From Lethocerus indicus (lineage: Eukaryota; Arthropoda; Insecta; Hemiptera; Belostomatidae), in the NCBI GenBank assembly GCA_019843655.1, contig JACDQD010000006.1, forward strand, positions 23,392,246 to 23,456,245: a stretch of DNA of 64,000 nucleotides, in the 5' to 3' direction. The notes beneath the pieces were generated by a model that saw only the letters and a program-made list of their open reading frames with translations, had not been told where the DNA came from and made no database searches. Every line of letters starts with the position of its first letter. Position 1 is the first letter of the stretch. This document shows positions 28,857 to 39,760 of the stretch, piece after piece. A program made the translations under genes and the position numbers.

Positions 28857-30319
28857 TATTCGGCCCTATGACTGACGTGCCCCGACTGTTGACGTGCGGC
28901 CTAATAAGACGGCCGAATTTAATGCGCAGCCGACACTCTGATCCCGGCCAAAATACTAAGTAATTCATCCCGGGGCTCGGGCGGAATATGGATAAGGGGA
29001 CGCGAAGGCTCAAAAATATACTGAAAGTCTATATTTCTGTGCCATCTATGACCCTACCAGTTTATATTAACAATTCAAAGGGCATTATTGTTAAATTATC
29101 TTTTCAAGCCTGCGAATAGAACCGCCATTCAAATTATTATATACAAAATAACAATAGGTGAATAATAATTATTTTAATAGGCTATTGAGTAGCGAGGTTG
29201 TTAGTCTCAATTAAGATTTACTCTAACAATACCATTATTATTACTATTTGTTATAGTTATTTGATAATACATTAAATTCTATACAGAATGAGTTCCCCAA
29301 TATAATAGCAATCCAGGTGGGTGGACAGACCTGGCAGAATCGCAGGTTTGAAAAGATAATTTATAATAATGCCTTTTAAGCTGGTATTATTGTAAATAAT
29401 AGTTTTACTAGCTATTCAAAATTAACCCAAGTCGGGTTGCAGTTTGAACCTTGTGAAAAAAATTAGCGTGACGGATTAAAAAGGGACTTTAATTCCTTTA
29501 AAGGTTACTTTGAGGTTTAGCCATCAAAAAATACAAATAAAGGGTAGAACGCCCTTTCATATCATCAACCTTCTTTCGATAGATTTTTTAATTTTCCCCC
29601 CCCTCATTCTAGAAAGTGCCATTTAATAAACTTCCGATAGCCACTTCTTTCGGCGCTTTAGTTAAAAAAAGACGATGTTAATACATCCATAAGGGGGAAG
29701 TAAAACGTGTTTCTTACGGAACGACTTGAAAGAACTCGACTGAAATGAGGTCACATTTTCTTTGAGTGAATTTAGAAAAAATAGAAAACCTGTCGTTGCT
29801 TTCTCTTCTTACAATTGCCTTATAAAGAAACAGATATTAATTGAAAAAAATGTATTCTTTTCATGATACGTCCAAGTGTTCGTACGTGCCGCTATTTATA
29901 AGCACATTTTCAAATCATGCACATATTATAATTCTAGTTTATGTTTGAGGTTTTTACACCGATTACGTATTATACAAAAATAAATTTGTGCCCGCAACAT
30001 TTTTAAGGTACTCCATTAATACGAACGTGTTTTAGTATGCAATGAAATTGGAACAGATAACGTTTGGCAAGTGCACAAAATGTGATATGGAAATCCTTCT
30101 ATTTTCATTTCGAAACTGTAACAGACCAAAAACAGGCGGCAATTTCCCCGCCCCGAACTCCGGCGAGTTTGTGTACCGTTCGAGTGGACAAATACTATTG
30201 GGAGGAAATTTCTGGAAGCTGTCTAAGAAGAAGACTGCATCCCGCTTCTAGGTTGGCAGGCAAATAGAAGGGAGGCGCCGGCGGCCTTCTGAATTTTTAA
30301 AACGGGATCAGCCAGCCGG
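28857..30319. other. non-coding DNA
   Basis: GC-rich to about 28995, then strongly AT-rich to about 30130. No coding or repeat signal is recognised. Confidence 0.5.
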
Positions 30320-30417
30320 CCTGTACGGGAGAGTGAGAGAGAGGGAGAGGAAGAGGGTGTGGGAGAGGGAGAGGGAGAGGGAGAGGGAGAGGGAGTAGTG
30401 GGGGAGAGAGAGGGAGC
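30320..30417. repeat. imperfect (GGGAGA)n purine tract
   Basis: A polypurine stretch with a GGGAGA core array (about 30361-30394) flanked by GAGA-type sequence. It could form triplex or GAGA-factor-type sites, but no function is shown. Confidence 0.9.
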
Positions 30418-30499
30418 GTAAGGGCGACAGAGAAGCCTGCATCCCACCAGCCGGCATTAGCTTTTCCGCCCCTACCCTGAGGCGATCGCCTCTTTAAAT

Positions 30500-30600
30500 T
30501 GGAAGCGACCTGTAAAGCTACAAAGGTGGTACGCTGAAGAGTTACTTACCTTTCTCTAAGCAGGGGCCTGGTTCAATTCATACAATATCGCTCGATTATT
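30500..30600 (+). repeat. tRNA-derived SINE-like sequence or tRNA pseudogene
   Basis: TGGTACGCTGAAGAGTTA (30527-30544) matches an A box and D-arm. GGTTCAATTC (30570-30579) matches a B box 43 bases further on, the spacing in a tRNA without a long variable arm. Between them CCTTT CTCTAAG CAGGG can form a weak anticodon arm. Acceptor and T stems do not pair, so it is not a working tRNA gene. Confidence 0.45.
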
Positions 30601-33600
30601 TACGATAACGTCGTCACTTTGAAGAGTTGAATATTGATTTAATCCTTTATTTTTACCCTCAATTTCTCCTGTCCCAAACTATTTAATTTAATGTTGCCAC
30701 AAAAACCGTCTTATCTGTGATAACAAGGGTATTTTGAGATTAGGTAGGGGTAAAATATTATCTTGCGTCCAGTCTCAATTGGGAGATTTTGATAAAATCG
30801 GAAGAGACTCTAAATGCTGTAACCTGGCTTACTTTTCATTCGACTCATATTACATTGATTTTTCCGCGTTAATTTTTGTAAAAATGACGGAGTCAATATC
30901 AAGTCAAGCTTTATTGGTAGAACATAATGTAATCTCGCTACTTGAGAGGGCGTAACTTGCCCAAACGATAATGTATTCAATCAAAGACGGACACAGCTTC
31001 GTTGACTGTATTGTTATTTATCAATCACAACTTTCAATAAACCTCCACGAAATCGTGCCGATGATGTCTCTGCCGGTGACAGGGCAAGATATGAAACTGA
31101 ACCGGCCCCTCAGAAGCTCTTCCTGCAAACTTTATACAGTTTGAAAGGCATTCGCCATTCAATCCGGAGCGCGGAAGGGGCTTAAACTCGATACCGCCAG
31201 AGAGAAGGGAACATCATTACGTCACTGGACCTCGGACGGTTCTTAATAATGCAATGTGAATGGTCCCTGTCAAAGAAACTTCGTTTCAATAGTTTGGAGT
31301 ATTTCGGTATTAATTCAATAATCTAAGCGAACTGATGGAGTATCTACAGCTAAAGGAAATAAATTTCATAAAAGTTAAAAGAACATTCTGTGTTAGATTT
31401 GAAATTATAAGGTATTAAATTGTTCAAATTTCTCAAGATTTAGCACACATCACTGAGGGATTGAGGATTATCAGAATTTTACTTGTCCACCCAGGATTAT
31501 TATAGGATTTGAATCGAATATTAGCGTGGGTGTATTTTCTGTAGATTCGTGATTTTTAAATACTACTCATCAACAGAATCTCGAACAACTACCGAATTCA
31601 ATTTTCTCCTTACTACAGCGTACAAAATAGTGGGGAGGCGATCACATAAAATTATCAGTGACAGAGGAGGTTAGTGGCGGGGGTATCGGTTGTTTATCCC
31701 CGCGGTCGGGGCGCAAACAAAATATTCTGCGGCGTGGGGGCGAGAAGAGATAGGGTCGTTTGTATACAGGAGAGGCCCCAAACAGGGGGCCATATCTCGG
31801 GGCCGGGCGGCCGCCCCCTATCTGAAGCCGGGGGGAATAGCAACGGCCCCGGCCCGCTGAAAACCCCGAAACAAGGTATCGACAGCGTGGCAAGAATTGC
31901 CAAAGGGTCACATTTGTTACTTAACCCTTTGGGCGGGTCGGAGTCCCCGGGTAATGCCCCCTCCATCCCTCCTCCCATCACACCTCCCCTCCCTCATCCG
32001 GCCCGTCGTCGACCTCGGATTCGACTTTGGCCGGGACTCGAATAAATTGATAAACCAATACGCCCCTCGGCAGTATCGAACCGTGTTGCCATCTGATCGC
32101 ATGACATTACTCTTCTGTCACGCGGAGAATTCTACTTATACCGATTATTAATAACGCTGCTTATGATATCGGCCTATCCGAAATGGATGATTACTCACTT
32201 TTGAAATGCGTTGTATTCACGGACTACAATATTATAGCCGATAATTGTGTCTTTAAATGTATGTTTCAATTAGAGCCGATCCTATCTCCCATAAATTCAT
32301 TATTGACTCTTGACGTTAATACGAATTCTCTTAATTCGAAATGACAAATATATCTAAACTGATTGCATATGAAAATAGCCGCTTTCGCACAGAGGGAAGA
32401 TACGGCCGGTATTAAACTTACGCCGTTCGCATGGTAATGTTTACAAAAACAATAGTGCGCGCACTCGCGGAAATATTAGTGGGCGTGCCGGCGCATAGGG
32501 GGCCCGCTCAGAGTCCTCCAGGGCTATCGCTCTCCCTCAGTAAGACTAACAGGATTAGAACTTGCCCCGAACTCGAGCCCGCGCTCCCGGACTTGTGCAA
32601 CTTGTCTGATTCATTCTGCCCCAGCCATACATTATACTTAATACTCCTTCCACGGCACACTGTATATTACTTCGGTACGCCTATAATACATCTTGCGACT
32701 CGACTTGCCCCTTCCGGTTCGACCGTCGTGCCAGACTTGGTGGGAAATTAACCAAAATATTAATCAAAAATAGTCAACAACGAAAGTAAATACCTCTTTA
32801 GATTTCACGTGTTTTGACAAATTATTTTGTAACGATATTCTTGGGTTAATTACAATAAAATCTAAGTTTTCATAACAATGGACAAAGAATTGATGATTCG
32901 AGGCATCAATACAATTTGGGGAAGTGACAAAATGCAGGTACTTAAAAGGGAGTCTGTCGGATGGAAATTCTGTTTTTGTGCAACAAGCGATTCATGTCCC
33001 TATCTCAACACACTTCACCGGCTCTATTCCCCGACGGAGGGCATAGAGCACTCGTCACTCTGCAGTCGAATATCGAACCTAAAATCTTCGTTGCTCTTTT
33101 TCTGCAAATCTCAACCGCCAAGCGAACCTAGCCAGAGATATCAATTCCCAATACGGCAAAAGTTCTCCCTTAGTATTGAATACAAATATATTTTCCTAGG
33201 CACGTACTTCAAGAGACCGATCAAATAATTTTTAAAAACGAATTTATTAATTAATTAAATTTATCTTCATACACCGAATTCCATTCCCGAATCATCCTAA
33301 TCCAATCGTCCAAACCCTACTAACCTCCGACATTCCAAACATTCCACGCGACCTAAATATTTAAAAAAAGAATGTAATACTTTTAATGAAAACCAGTGGG
33401 TTTATCTTGCGTTGTGGTTATTGCTTGCATCAATGTTGCTTATTTTATTTTTTGCAGTTGTAACAATAAAATAGGTAGAAAAAAATTATCTTTATAGTTT
33501 GTGGTTCCAGTTATCTAGATATCTATTTTTGTTTTTGATTTTTTAATACGGTAGTGGATTTTTTTTAATATAAGGAACGGTTTAAGACTGGTTGGGACTG

Positions 33601-34052
33601 AGTCATCGAATGTGTCATCCTTCGTTATGTAATCCGCCGTCCGAACGGGCGGTGAGATCGCGTCGACCCGAAATATTCACACCGGCGCCTCAACAAACGT
33701 ACAATTGGGGGCCCGGAATTCCCGAATGAATCCCGGCGGGCAAACGTTCATTTGGTTTTAGAAGGGGCGGCTTTTTGAGCCGGTTCATCGGTGCGTGTCG
33801 GTCCTGTCGCGGCGGCCGTGCAGTTGAGTCGTTCCGATTGACCGGGCCGGCTGAATGGGATTCATCCGCCGCTGACAAAAGGAACGGCGCCGTTTTCGGG
33901 ACCCGGTCGATACTCCACTTGGAACCGCCGGACTAAATCCTCCCCCCCCCCATCTCTTCCTGACTAGTTAATTACTGATATCCCACCCGACAACGCCGTA
34001 CCCAACACATTTGGACAGCTCCGCGGCAACCGGCACACTGAGCGTCTAAAAG
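30601..34052. other. non-coding DNA with two CpG-rich islands
   Basis: CpG-rich islands lie at about 31670-32040 and 33630-34040; shorter GC-rich stretches occur near 32460-32600. The frames at 31674-32045 and 31694-31981 run antiparallel across the first island and are composition-driven. The frame at 32878-33228 begins with ATG but has no recognised domain. Confidence 0.5.
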
Positions 34053-34354
34053 ACTACACTGCATGTTTAATATGCCTGTTTTGTGGTCTGCGAGGGGTTG
34101 GAATACCGTAGGTTCGTCGTGTTTCTGTCTCCTCTCGCTGGTTTGGTCTTTTGCTAGACCGGTTTCGGCTGCTCGCCATCTTCAGTAACGGTGTTAATCA
34201 CTGTTGGTACTTTGGATGTTTTTCGGGTATCCTCACTGCACTGTTACTTTCACTTGTACTGTAGTGTTTGTCAGTTTGTCAGTTGTATATTCGGGAATTA
34301 TGTTTGTCTTATTTGGGTTGGATTTTGTTAATCCGCTTATGGTACTACACTGCA
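34053..34354 (-). mobile_element. Penelope-like repeat, copy 5 (longest), with 11-bp target-site duplication
   Basis: ACTACACTGCA is repeated perfectly at 34053-34063 and 34344-34354, bounding a 280-bp element (34064-34343). In the sense (minus) direction it starts ACCATAAGCGG, contains AACTGACAAACTGACAAACA, the GTGAGGATACCC block, an intact hammerhead-like motif, the CCAGCGAGAGGAGACAGAAA block and GGTATTCCAACCCCTCGCAG. It ends ACCACAAAACAGGCATATTAAACA with no inverted arm. The fixed 3' end and truncated 5' end are the pattern of target-primed retrotransposition. No reverse transcriptase or GIY-YIG coding sequence remains; only terminal non-coding sequence is present. Assignment to Penelope-like elements rests on the ribozyme motif and architecture. 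Confidence 0.88.
34153..34189 (-). ncRNA. hammerhead-ribozyme-like motif in copy 5
   Basis: The minus strand reads GTTA (stem I, 34186-34189), CTGAAGA (34179-34185), T-GGC-GAGCA-GCC (stem II with one extra U), GAA, ACCGGT, C, then TAGC (stem I, 34153-34156). The catalytic residues of the CUGANGA/GAAA core and a GUC cleavage triplet are all present, and stem I pairs over four positions (one wobble). Stem III is the self-complementary ACCGGU without a loop, so activity would need two RNAs to pair, as proposed for minimal hammerheads in Penelope-like terminal repeats. The unpaired U next to stem II may lower activity. Confidence 0.5.
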
Positions 34355-34603
34355 CGAATGTCATTCATATTCCAATAAAGTGAATTTAAGTAAACATCAA
34401 AAATTCCCCCCATCCTAACATAGGATAACATTAGAAATAATTGCGGAGCAAAAAAAATTAGTACTATTGAATCACCAGTTTAAGTTCTGGTCATTCTTTT
34501 CACTATATTATTACTTATTCTATTAATTGAATAGATGTCCCATAAACAATTGGGAAACGAGATAGTCAGAATTGTCTGAACACGATGGTAACGGAGGGTC
34601 TAG
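34355..34603. other. AT-rich non-coding DNA
   Basis: Nothing is recognised between the retroelement copy and the next dispersed repeat. Confidence 0.5.
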
Positions 34604-34670
34604 ATACTAAGCGCGCAATGCTGCCGTACGGTGCAGAATTAGTATCGGCCCCGTTCATATTAACAACTGC
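34604..34670 (+). repeat. hairpin-core dispersed repeat, copy a
   Basis: Begins TACTAAGCGCGCAATGCTGC and ends GTATCGGCCCCGTTCATATT plus AACAACTGC. TACTAA and TTAGTA, with GCGCA and TGCAG inside them, form an imperfect hairpin of about 40 bases. It is closely similar to sequences at 37433-37488 and 57108-57175. The class is unknown; it may be a MITE or retroelement end. Confidence 0.75.
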
Positions 34671-36670
34671 AACACACGATGGAAATACATGAAAATAAAC
34701 AAAATATCTAGCGCGTCAGCACTATTTCTGATACAGTACCCTGGCGAACCGAATTATACTGAATATGAACAATTAAGCAATAGGTGAGGCGGGGTCGTAG
34801 GACGAACTACCAACTGGAAAACTTGACCCGATATTGTGAAACCCGAGGTCTCAGTCTGTAATATTCGATTTCTGAATTCCAGTACGGATTTTTAGTGCGG
34901 GGAATGGCACGATTCGGAAAGTCCGCAAAGTCCAATGCTTGCGTGCACTGCGTTCGGTGTGACCCAAATCTTCTGAGCGGTATTTCTGGAACTCGGCGAA
35001 AATACAATCTGCCCCTTTTATGCAATCTACCCTGCCGTGTGAAGTCAATAACTATGTATATACAATAGTTTCAACGGATATAATTTTTAAATGACACTAT
35101 ATTGGAATAGTGTATTGGAGCGATGTCCATTTTAATGTATACTCCGCTTCACAATGTAACTCCGAGCTGAAAATTTTTATCCCCCCAAGAAGAAATTAAA
35201 ACTTTATAAAAAATGAAAAACACGATTTCGTGTAAAATGTATTCAGTGTAGGGCTGGAAAGGTGTTCGTTTGGTAATTTTCAGGCAGTATAAGATAAAAA
35301 TTTTACGCCGGCGGTCCCGTACTCGGCCATCGAATGCACCCTGCAACACAGCCTGTTATGAACCAGGCGTTACAGATATTAGAAGTTGTGTTACCGCTAT
35401 GCGGGAATATTCGAATTTAAGGGCCACCGATTCAAATAACGTCAATTTGAAACAAAAAACTTTTAAAGATATTAAAAACAAGTTTCGTTTAACTGTACCC
35501 ACGCGGAAATGCTCGTATGAAAACGCCAGGTACTATACATGCATGATTCTATAATGTGTTTTTAATGACCTGGATTCTTTTTATAATAATTATGACACGG
35601 GAAGGGTCATCGTCCTCGACACTCGACGGGTCATCTTGCCGTTCGAGAAAATCGCACAGATTCCGCTCAACACCAAGTACACTGTCTGAGAGTGAAACCG
35701 GAGTTCAATAATTAAGGGAGTAAAATATTAAACCGAAAAATAAATAAGTAAGAAAGACTTTTTGTCCCTTTTATATATTATTTGCTCCAGTCACAATGGT
35801 CATTGTTGCAGAGGGCCGGGCGGCACATTGTATTATTATAACACAGCGGGACGGAAATTATAAATGATCGTGAAGGGGATGAGGGCACAAAAACGTTACA
35901 TTTCCGGGAGAAACTTTCGTCACCGCACAATAAAGTGTGTTGAATTACCTATTTAATCACAACTATAATGTAGTGAATGATGAAGATCTATTGCTTCCGT
36001 TACAATGTCTTCATCATTTTTTCTCCCGCCCAATCAAGTTGCGAGAAAGCTTAACAACTCTTACAGTAGATATAAGCAGAACGGTTTCGGTATTGTGAGT
36101 TGTTATAAATTTAACCAAATGTATTCTGTGGACATATCCTTAGAATTTCACTACTGCGAAGGTGCTTGTAAAAATCGCTACACTTTTCTAGGAAAGGGGT
36201 AATAGAAATTGTAGTTGAATATTAATCCAGCGGTTGTACATCGCTTTCAAAAGGTCCAAAGAAGTGCGCTCTTCAGAGTATGCTCCGTCCTGTCGGAATG
36301 GCCGCCACATGTGAGCCCAGTAAGATGTTAAATATCGGCCAAATGCTTTTTCAAGTGTCCGGCCCATCCTACGGTCTGTCCCCCGGCTACATTCTCCTTT
36401 TCCACGACCCTTCCTCTATTTTTATTTTTTTCCAGTCCCCTCTCTCTTCCACTCTCCACAAGAGGAATAAATGATACGGCCGTATTCGGTCCCCGATGCT
36501 TTTTACGGCTCTCCTCTCGTTAGTCCCACTCGAAAGGCCCGACTAGAAATAGTTTTCCGGTTTATAAATGCGGGCGACGTGCGGTACTCGACTTCTCTGT
36601 CCCCTTGTTATTGTATCGCTTCTTTGCAATAAGACCCGACGCTTTAATTCCCCCCCCCCGGCCCGGACGG
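34671..36670. other. non-coding DNA
   Basis: AT-rich with a GC-rich part at about 36470-36670 ending in a run of C. The frames at 34807-35025, 35270-35554 and 36005-36202 have no recognisable domain. Confidence 0.5.
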
Positions 36671-36720
36671 GGTCACAGTGAATTTTAATGACCGCCTTTT
36701 ATTTCAATGGTCGTGTGTCA
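36671..36720. repeat. duplicated AT-core element, copy 1
   Basis: GGTCAC, TGAATTTTAA, GACCGCC, TTTATTT and AATGG occur in the same order and spacing as in the element at 37932-37990. About 40 bases align with a few substitutions and one single-base gap. The ATTTTAAT and TTTATTT cores resemble homeodomain sites. It may be a duplicated regulatory element or an unrecognised repeat. Confidence 0.6.
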
Positions 36721-37432
36721 GGAAGGGCCCCGGAGAATAACTTGAACAACGGCGCTGAAACTGAAATGTGAAATTATGATTTTTTTTAGTCGCAATTTTA
36801 CGTCCCCGAATGCTCTGAACTAGTTTTTATCTCTGAATCTTCTCCATTGGATACGTGCCGTTCATATTTAATAAAATCTGTTTGATTTCACCCATTCGTG
36901 GCTGAAAACGTTAATTTTTGTGTGGACTTAATGTCTCAGGATGCGCGAGAGAAAATTACACACGTTTCTTAGTCGTTTCACTCTTTAATTAGGTAGTGTA
37001 CAACAATATTATTAAAGTTTGTTCGAAGCAATTTCTCGAATATGGAAGAATCAAACTGTAGCTTAACTACGGACAGTGGTCATTCAGTAGTGATACTGTA
37101 AATATAACAAGAACAAAATACATACAAAACTAATAACGGCAGTAAATAAAAATTATAATTAATAATAATAATAATAGATTAATTCAAACATTCATTTTTC
37201 AACAATGATTCATGTGATCATCGGTCACCGCTCGCTGGTCTGATTTTTTGAGCTATAAAATAGTTATTTTGATTGCAGTATTAATAATCCATTGTAGTAA
37301 ACTGTTATTTATTATATTGATGAATACGCAATAAAAGAGTAAATATTGTCATTTTTACAATTAAGATATAAGAAAGTAGGCATTTATTAAATACGTAGGG
37401 AACAAAGGGCGTAGTAAACCCGTACTAAGCCC
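36721..37432. other. AT-rich non-coding DNA
   Basis: No coding or repeat signal is recognised; short ATA/AAT-rich runs occur near 37130-37180. Confidence 0.5.
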
Positions 37433-37488
37433 GCAATACCGCTGCATGCTGCGGATTAGTATCAGCCCCGTTCATATTAATAACAACT
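37433..37488 (+). repeat. hairpin-core dispersed repeat, copy b
   Basis: TACTAAGCCCGCAATACCGC, then TGCATGCTGCGGATTAGTAT and CAGCCCCGTTCATATTAATA. The arms TACTAA-gc-CCGCA and TGCGG-a-TTAGTA pair well, the best hairpin of the family. Similarity to the copy at the window end extends upstream to about 37402. Confidence 0.78.
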
Positions 37489-37931
37489 CTGATTAAATAT
37501 TTTTTATTTCATCTGCAATGCACAATTATGATTTTGGAGGACTTCTGTGTTAATTTTTCGTATTATAAGGATTAAAGATAAAACATTCTCCATTTCATTT
37601 CACCTGTTTGAAATTAAATACCTACGCTCAAGCGGCGAAGGTATATCATAGTAAACTGGTAGGCATATAATTCCAAGAAAGGAAATTAATCATTCCGAAA
37701 TACGGGTTGAAACTAGAATTGTAAACATTGAAGCTTCTGACATCGGAGTTTCAGCTGGGCACTTCTGTCAAATAATCCGATTTACAACGGAGTAAGCCCC
37801 TTTGTTTTGTTAATTATAATCTTATGGTTTACAGACGTAAAGGGTTTGGGGGTGGTGGATATAAACAGACTATCCCTCGTGTACGGGAATCGCTTCATTA
37901 GAGTAATGCCCTGGTTTAATTTCCCGGGGGC
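37489..37931. other. AT-rich non-coding DNA
   Basis: Nothing is recognised. Confidence 0.5.
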
Positions 37932-37990
37932 GGGTCACCCTGAATTTTAACGACCGCCTTTATTTTAATGGCAGTGTTCGTCAAGTGTCA
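37932..37990. repeat. duplicated AT-core element, copy 2
   Basis: GGGTCACCCTGAATTTTAAC, then GACCGCC, TTTATTTTAATGG and GTGT...GTCA. It parallels the element at 36671-36720 in the same orientation 1.26 kb away. Both copies follow a GC-rich run and precede GC-rich sequence. A weaker echo (GTCACCCT...TTTTAATGAC) lies at 46568-46592. Confidence 0.6.
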
Positions 37991-38740
37991 ACGGGCGCAC
38001 CGAATTAACTCCCCCGCTTAACTCGCACTCAGTCGCCCCGCCGGTCCCAGTTACCGCTTCAGCCGGTTATATATTTTTTTCGGTTCATTTTATGACAAAA
38101 TCTCCAGTTGAACCACCATTTTACGAAAATCAACTTCTGATTTCTGATGGAAATTCCTGCAGAGCTTTAACTACCAAGGATTCGTCGTCAAACCAAATAG
38201 AAACAAGTACAAATATGAGTCCATCATGTGTGCTTTGTTTCTACTCTATCAATCATTCATATAAAACACATAAAATATCATTAGGATGTTCTAATTACAA
38301 TATATTCTTATACATAATATTATTAATACTTTGAATTAATAATGAATCTAGAAAGGATACATATATGAAAATATTATTATGTGTACTTTATATTTAACTA
38401 TCGTAAAATTGTTCACCCGTTATCTGATGAGACATTCCGAATAATCCATTTGGTAACAACTGTCCATGCACGCAATCACGGGACCTATAGATAGGACCGG
38501 ATAGTCACGCATTAACGACCGGCTGAAAAATAATAACAGTTTGATTCTTTAATTTTAAAGAGTCTGAAACGATTGCGGGCTATCGACGATCATCGGTGCC
38601 CGGTGGGGGGCCGGGCAATGAAAGCGGATATTTGGATGGGGGGGGGACCCTCTCGGCTAACATGCGAGCCCATAAACGAGCCATATATTTCGGCGGCTTT
38701 TCAATTAGCCCCATAACCCGAATAAAATATAACCGTCTAG
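37991..38740. other. non-coding DNA
   Basis: GC-rich at both ends (to about 38070 and from about 38570, with a run of G near 38638-38646) and AT-rich in the middle. The frame at 38092-38334 has no recognised domain. Confidence 0.5.
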
Positions 38741-38926
38741 TCAGTTTCGTTCGTTCTCAACATTTTTATTAAATGCCGATTTCGTGTACCGATTAATTTC
38801 TTTTATTGTCTTGTCCCACTCCAGCATGACCGCGTTCGAGTGTCCACTGCGAATACGGAGTTCTGTGTCCACTTCGTACACGTTTATAGCATTATTCGTA
38901 CAGTTTTTCGTCGAACAAAGGGTCAT
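38741..38926 (-). CDS. small open reading frame, 61 residues, unrecognised
   Basis: It starts at ATG (38924-38926) in the context AAAAATAATGACC and ends at a TGA. The peptide has a balanced, polar composition: MTLCSTKNCTNNAINVYEVD at the start and EWDKTIKEINRY near the middle of the second half, consistent with a short helical protein. I recognise no family, signal peptide or membrane segment. Random 61-codon frames are common in a window this size, so this is listed only because its composition looks more protein-like than its neighbours. Confidence 0.18.
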   Translation of the reverse strand: MTLCSTKNCTNNAINVYEVDTELRIRSGHSNAVMLEWDKTIKEINRYTKSAFNKNVENERN

Positions 38927-39760
38927 TATTTTTAATATGAAATCAATTAAACATAAAATATTTCCAATAGCGTAAAAAATAAGTATTAAAAAATGAGTTA
39001 TTTCTGCTCATGCGTCAATAAGCTTATAACGATTTGATATTATCATCACAAATGGAATAGAATAATAGATTCAGGATGTCGTTCTTCAATCATGTTGGAT
39101 CCCAATTGTATTATCCACAATATAATTTTTTACAAAACGTCTTTTGTATGGTCGTTAGCCTCAGCACTTCTTCAGCTTTCACCGCAGAACGGAAAGTCGA
39201 GGAACTAGTAAAAACGTTTAGCAGGTGATGTGGGGTGGGGGACATTGAATAGGGCGAACTCCGTAGGTTGGCGCAATTAAGAAGGACGCAACGCCGCTCC
39301 CGCCCCCGCTACCCACCTCTTTCAAAGCCCCGGCCTATATTGTATACGCCTTAACGGAATTAGCGGAGCGATCCACTGATAAATAATTCCACCCTTCCCG
39401 GTATCCGGGCGTGTAATGCCCGGGCTAATCCTCTTACAATGACAGTTGCTCGGTAGGGGAGGCCCGCCTCCCCTGTGTACACTGGCAATGTCGGGGTTGG
39501 GGCGAGTAGGAGGAGGGGCAATTCATGACGCTATCGTGATTAATTGAGGGCCCACTAATATCCGAACCGGGGATGAGAAATGTAAACCGGGTAAACCGGC
39601 ACCTCATTCCATCTTAATCCCCTTCGAGGTAACTCTCAAAGACATTTCTCAAACCTTGATCAAGGTCCCGCGCTTTTGTGGAACTCCCGCGTACAGAAAG
39701 TCACACAAATATTGTGCTGGTCATTGACAGAAGAATTAGATGAATATTGTCGTTAGTTTA
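38927..39760. other. non-coding DNA
   Basis: AT-rich to about 39160, then a GC-rich patch at about 39200-39660. No coding signal is seen. Confidence 0.5.

Noticed and set aside
28636..29013. Gly-Arg / Arg-Pro repeat proteins on both strands
   Set aside because: Produced by the GGGGCC repeat; no conserved flanking protein sequence.
31674..32045. 123-codon frame in a GC-rich island, with antiparallel frames of similar length
   Set aside because: All frames are open because the island is poor in stop triplets; no domain is recognised in any of them.
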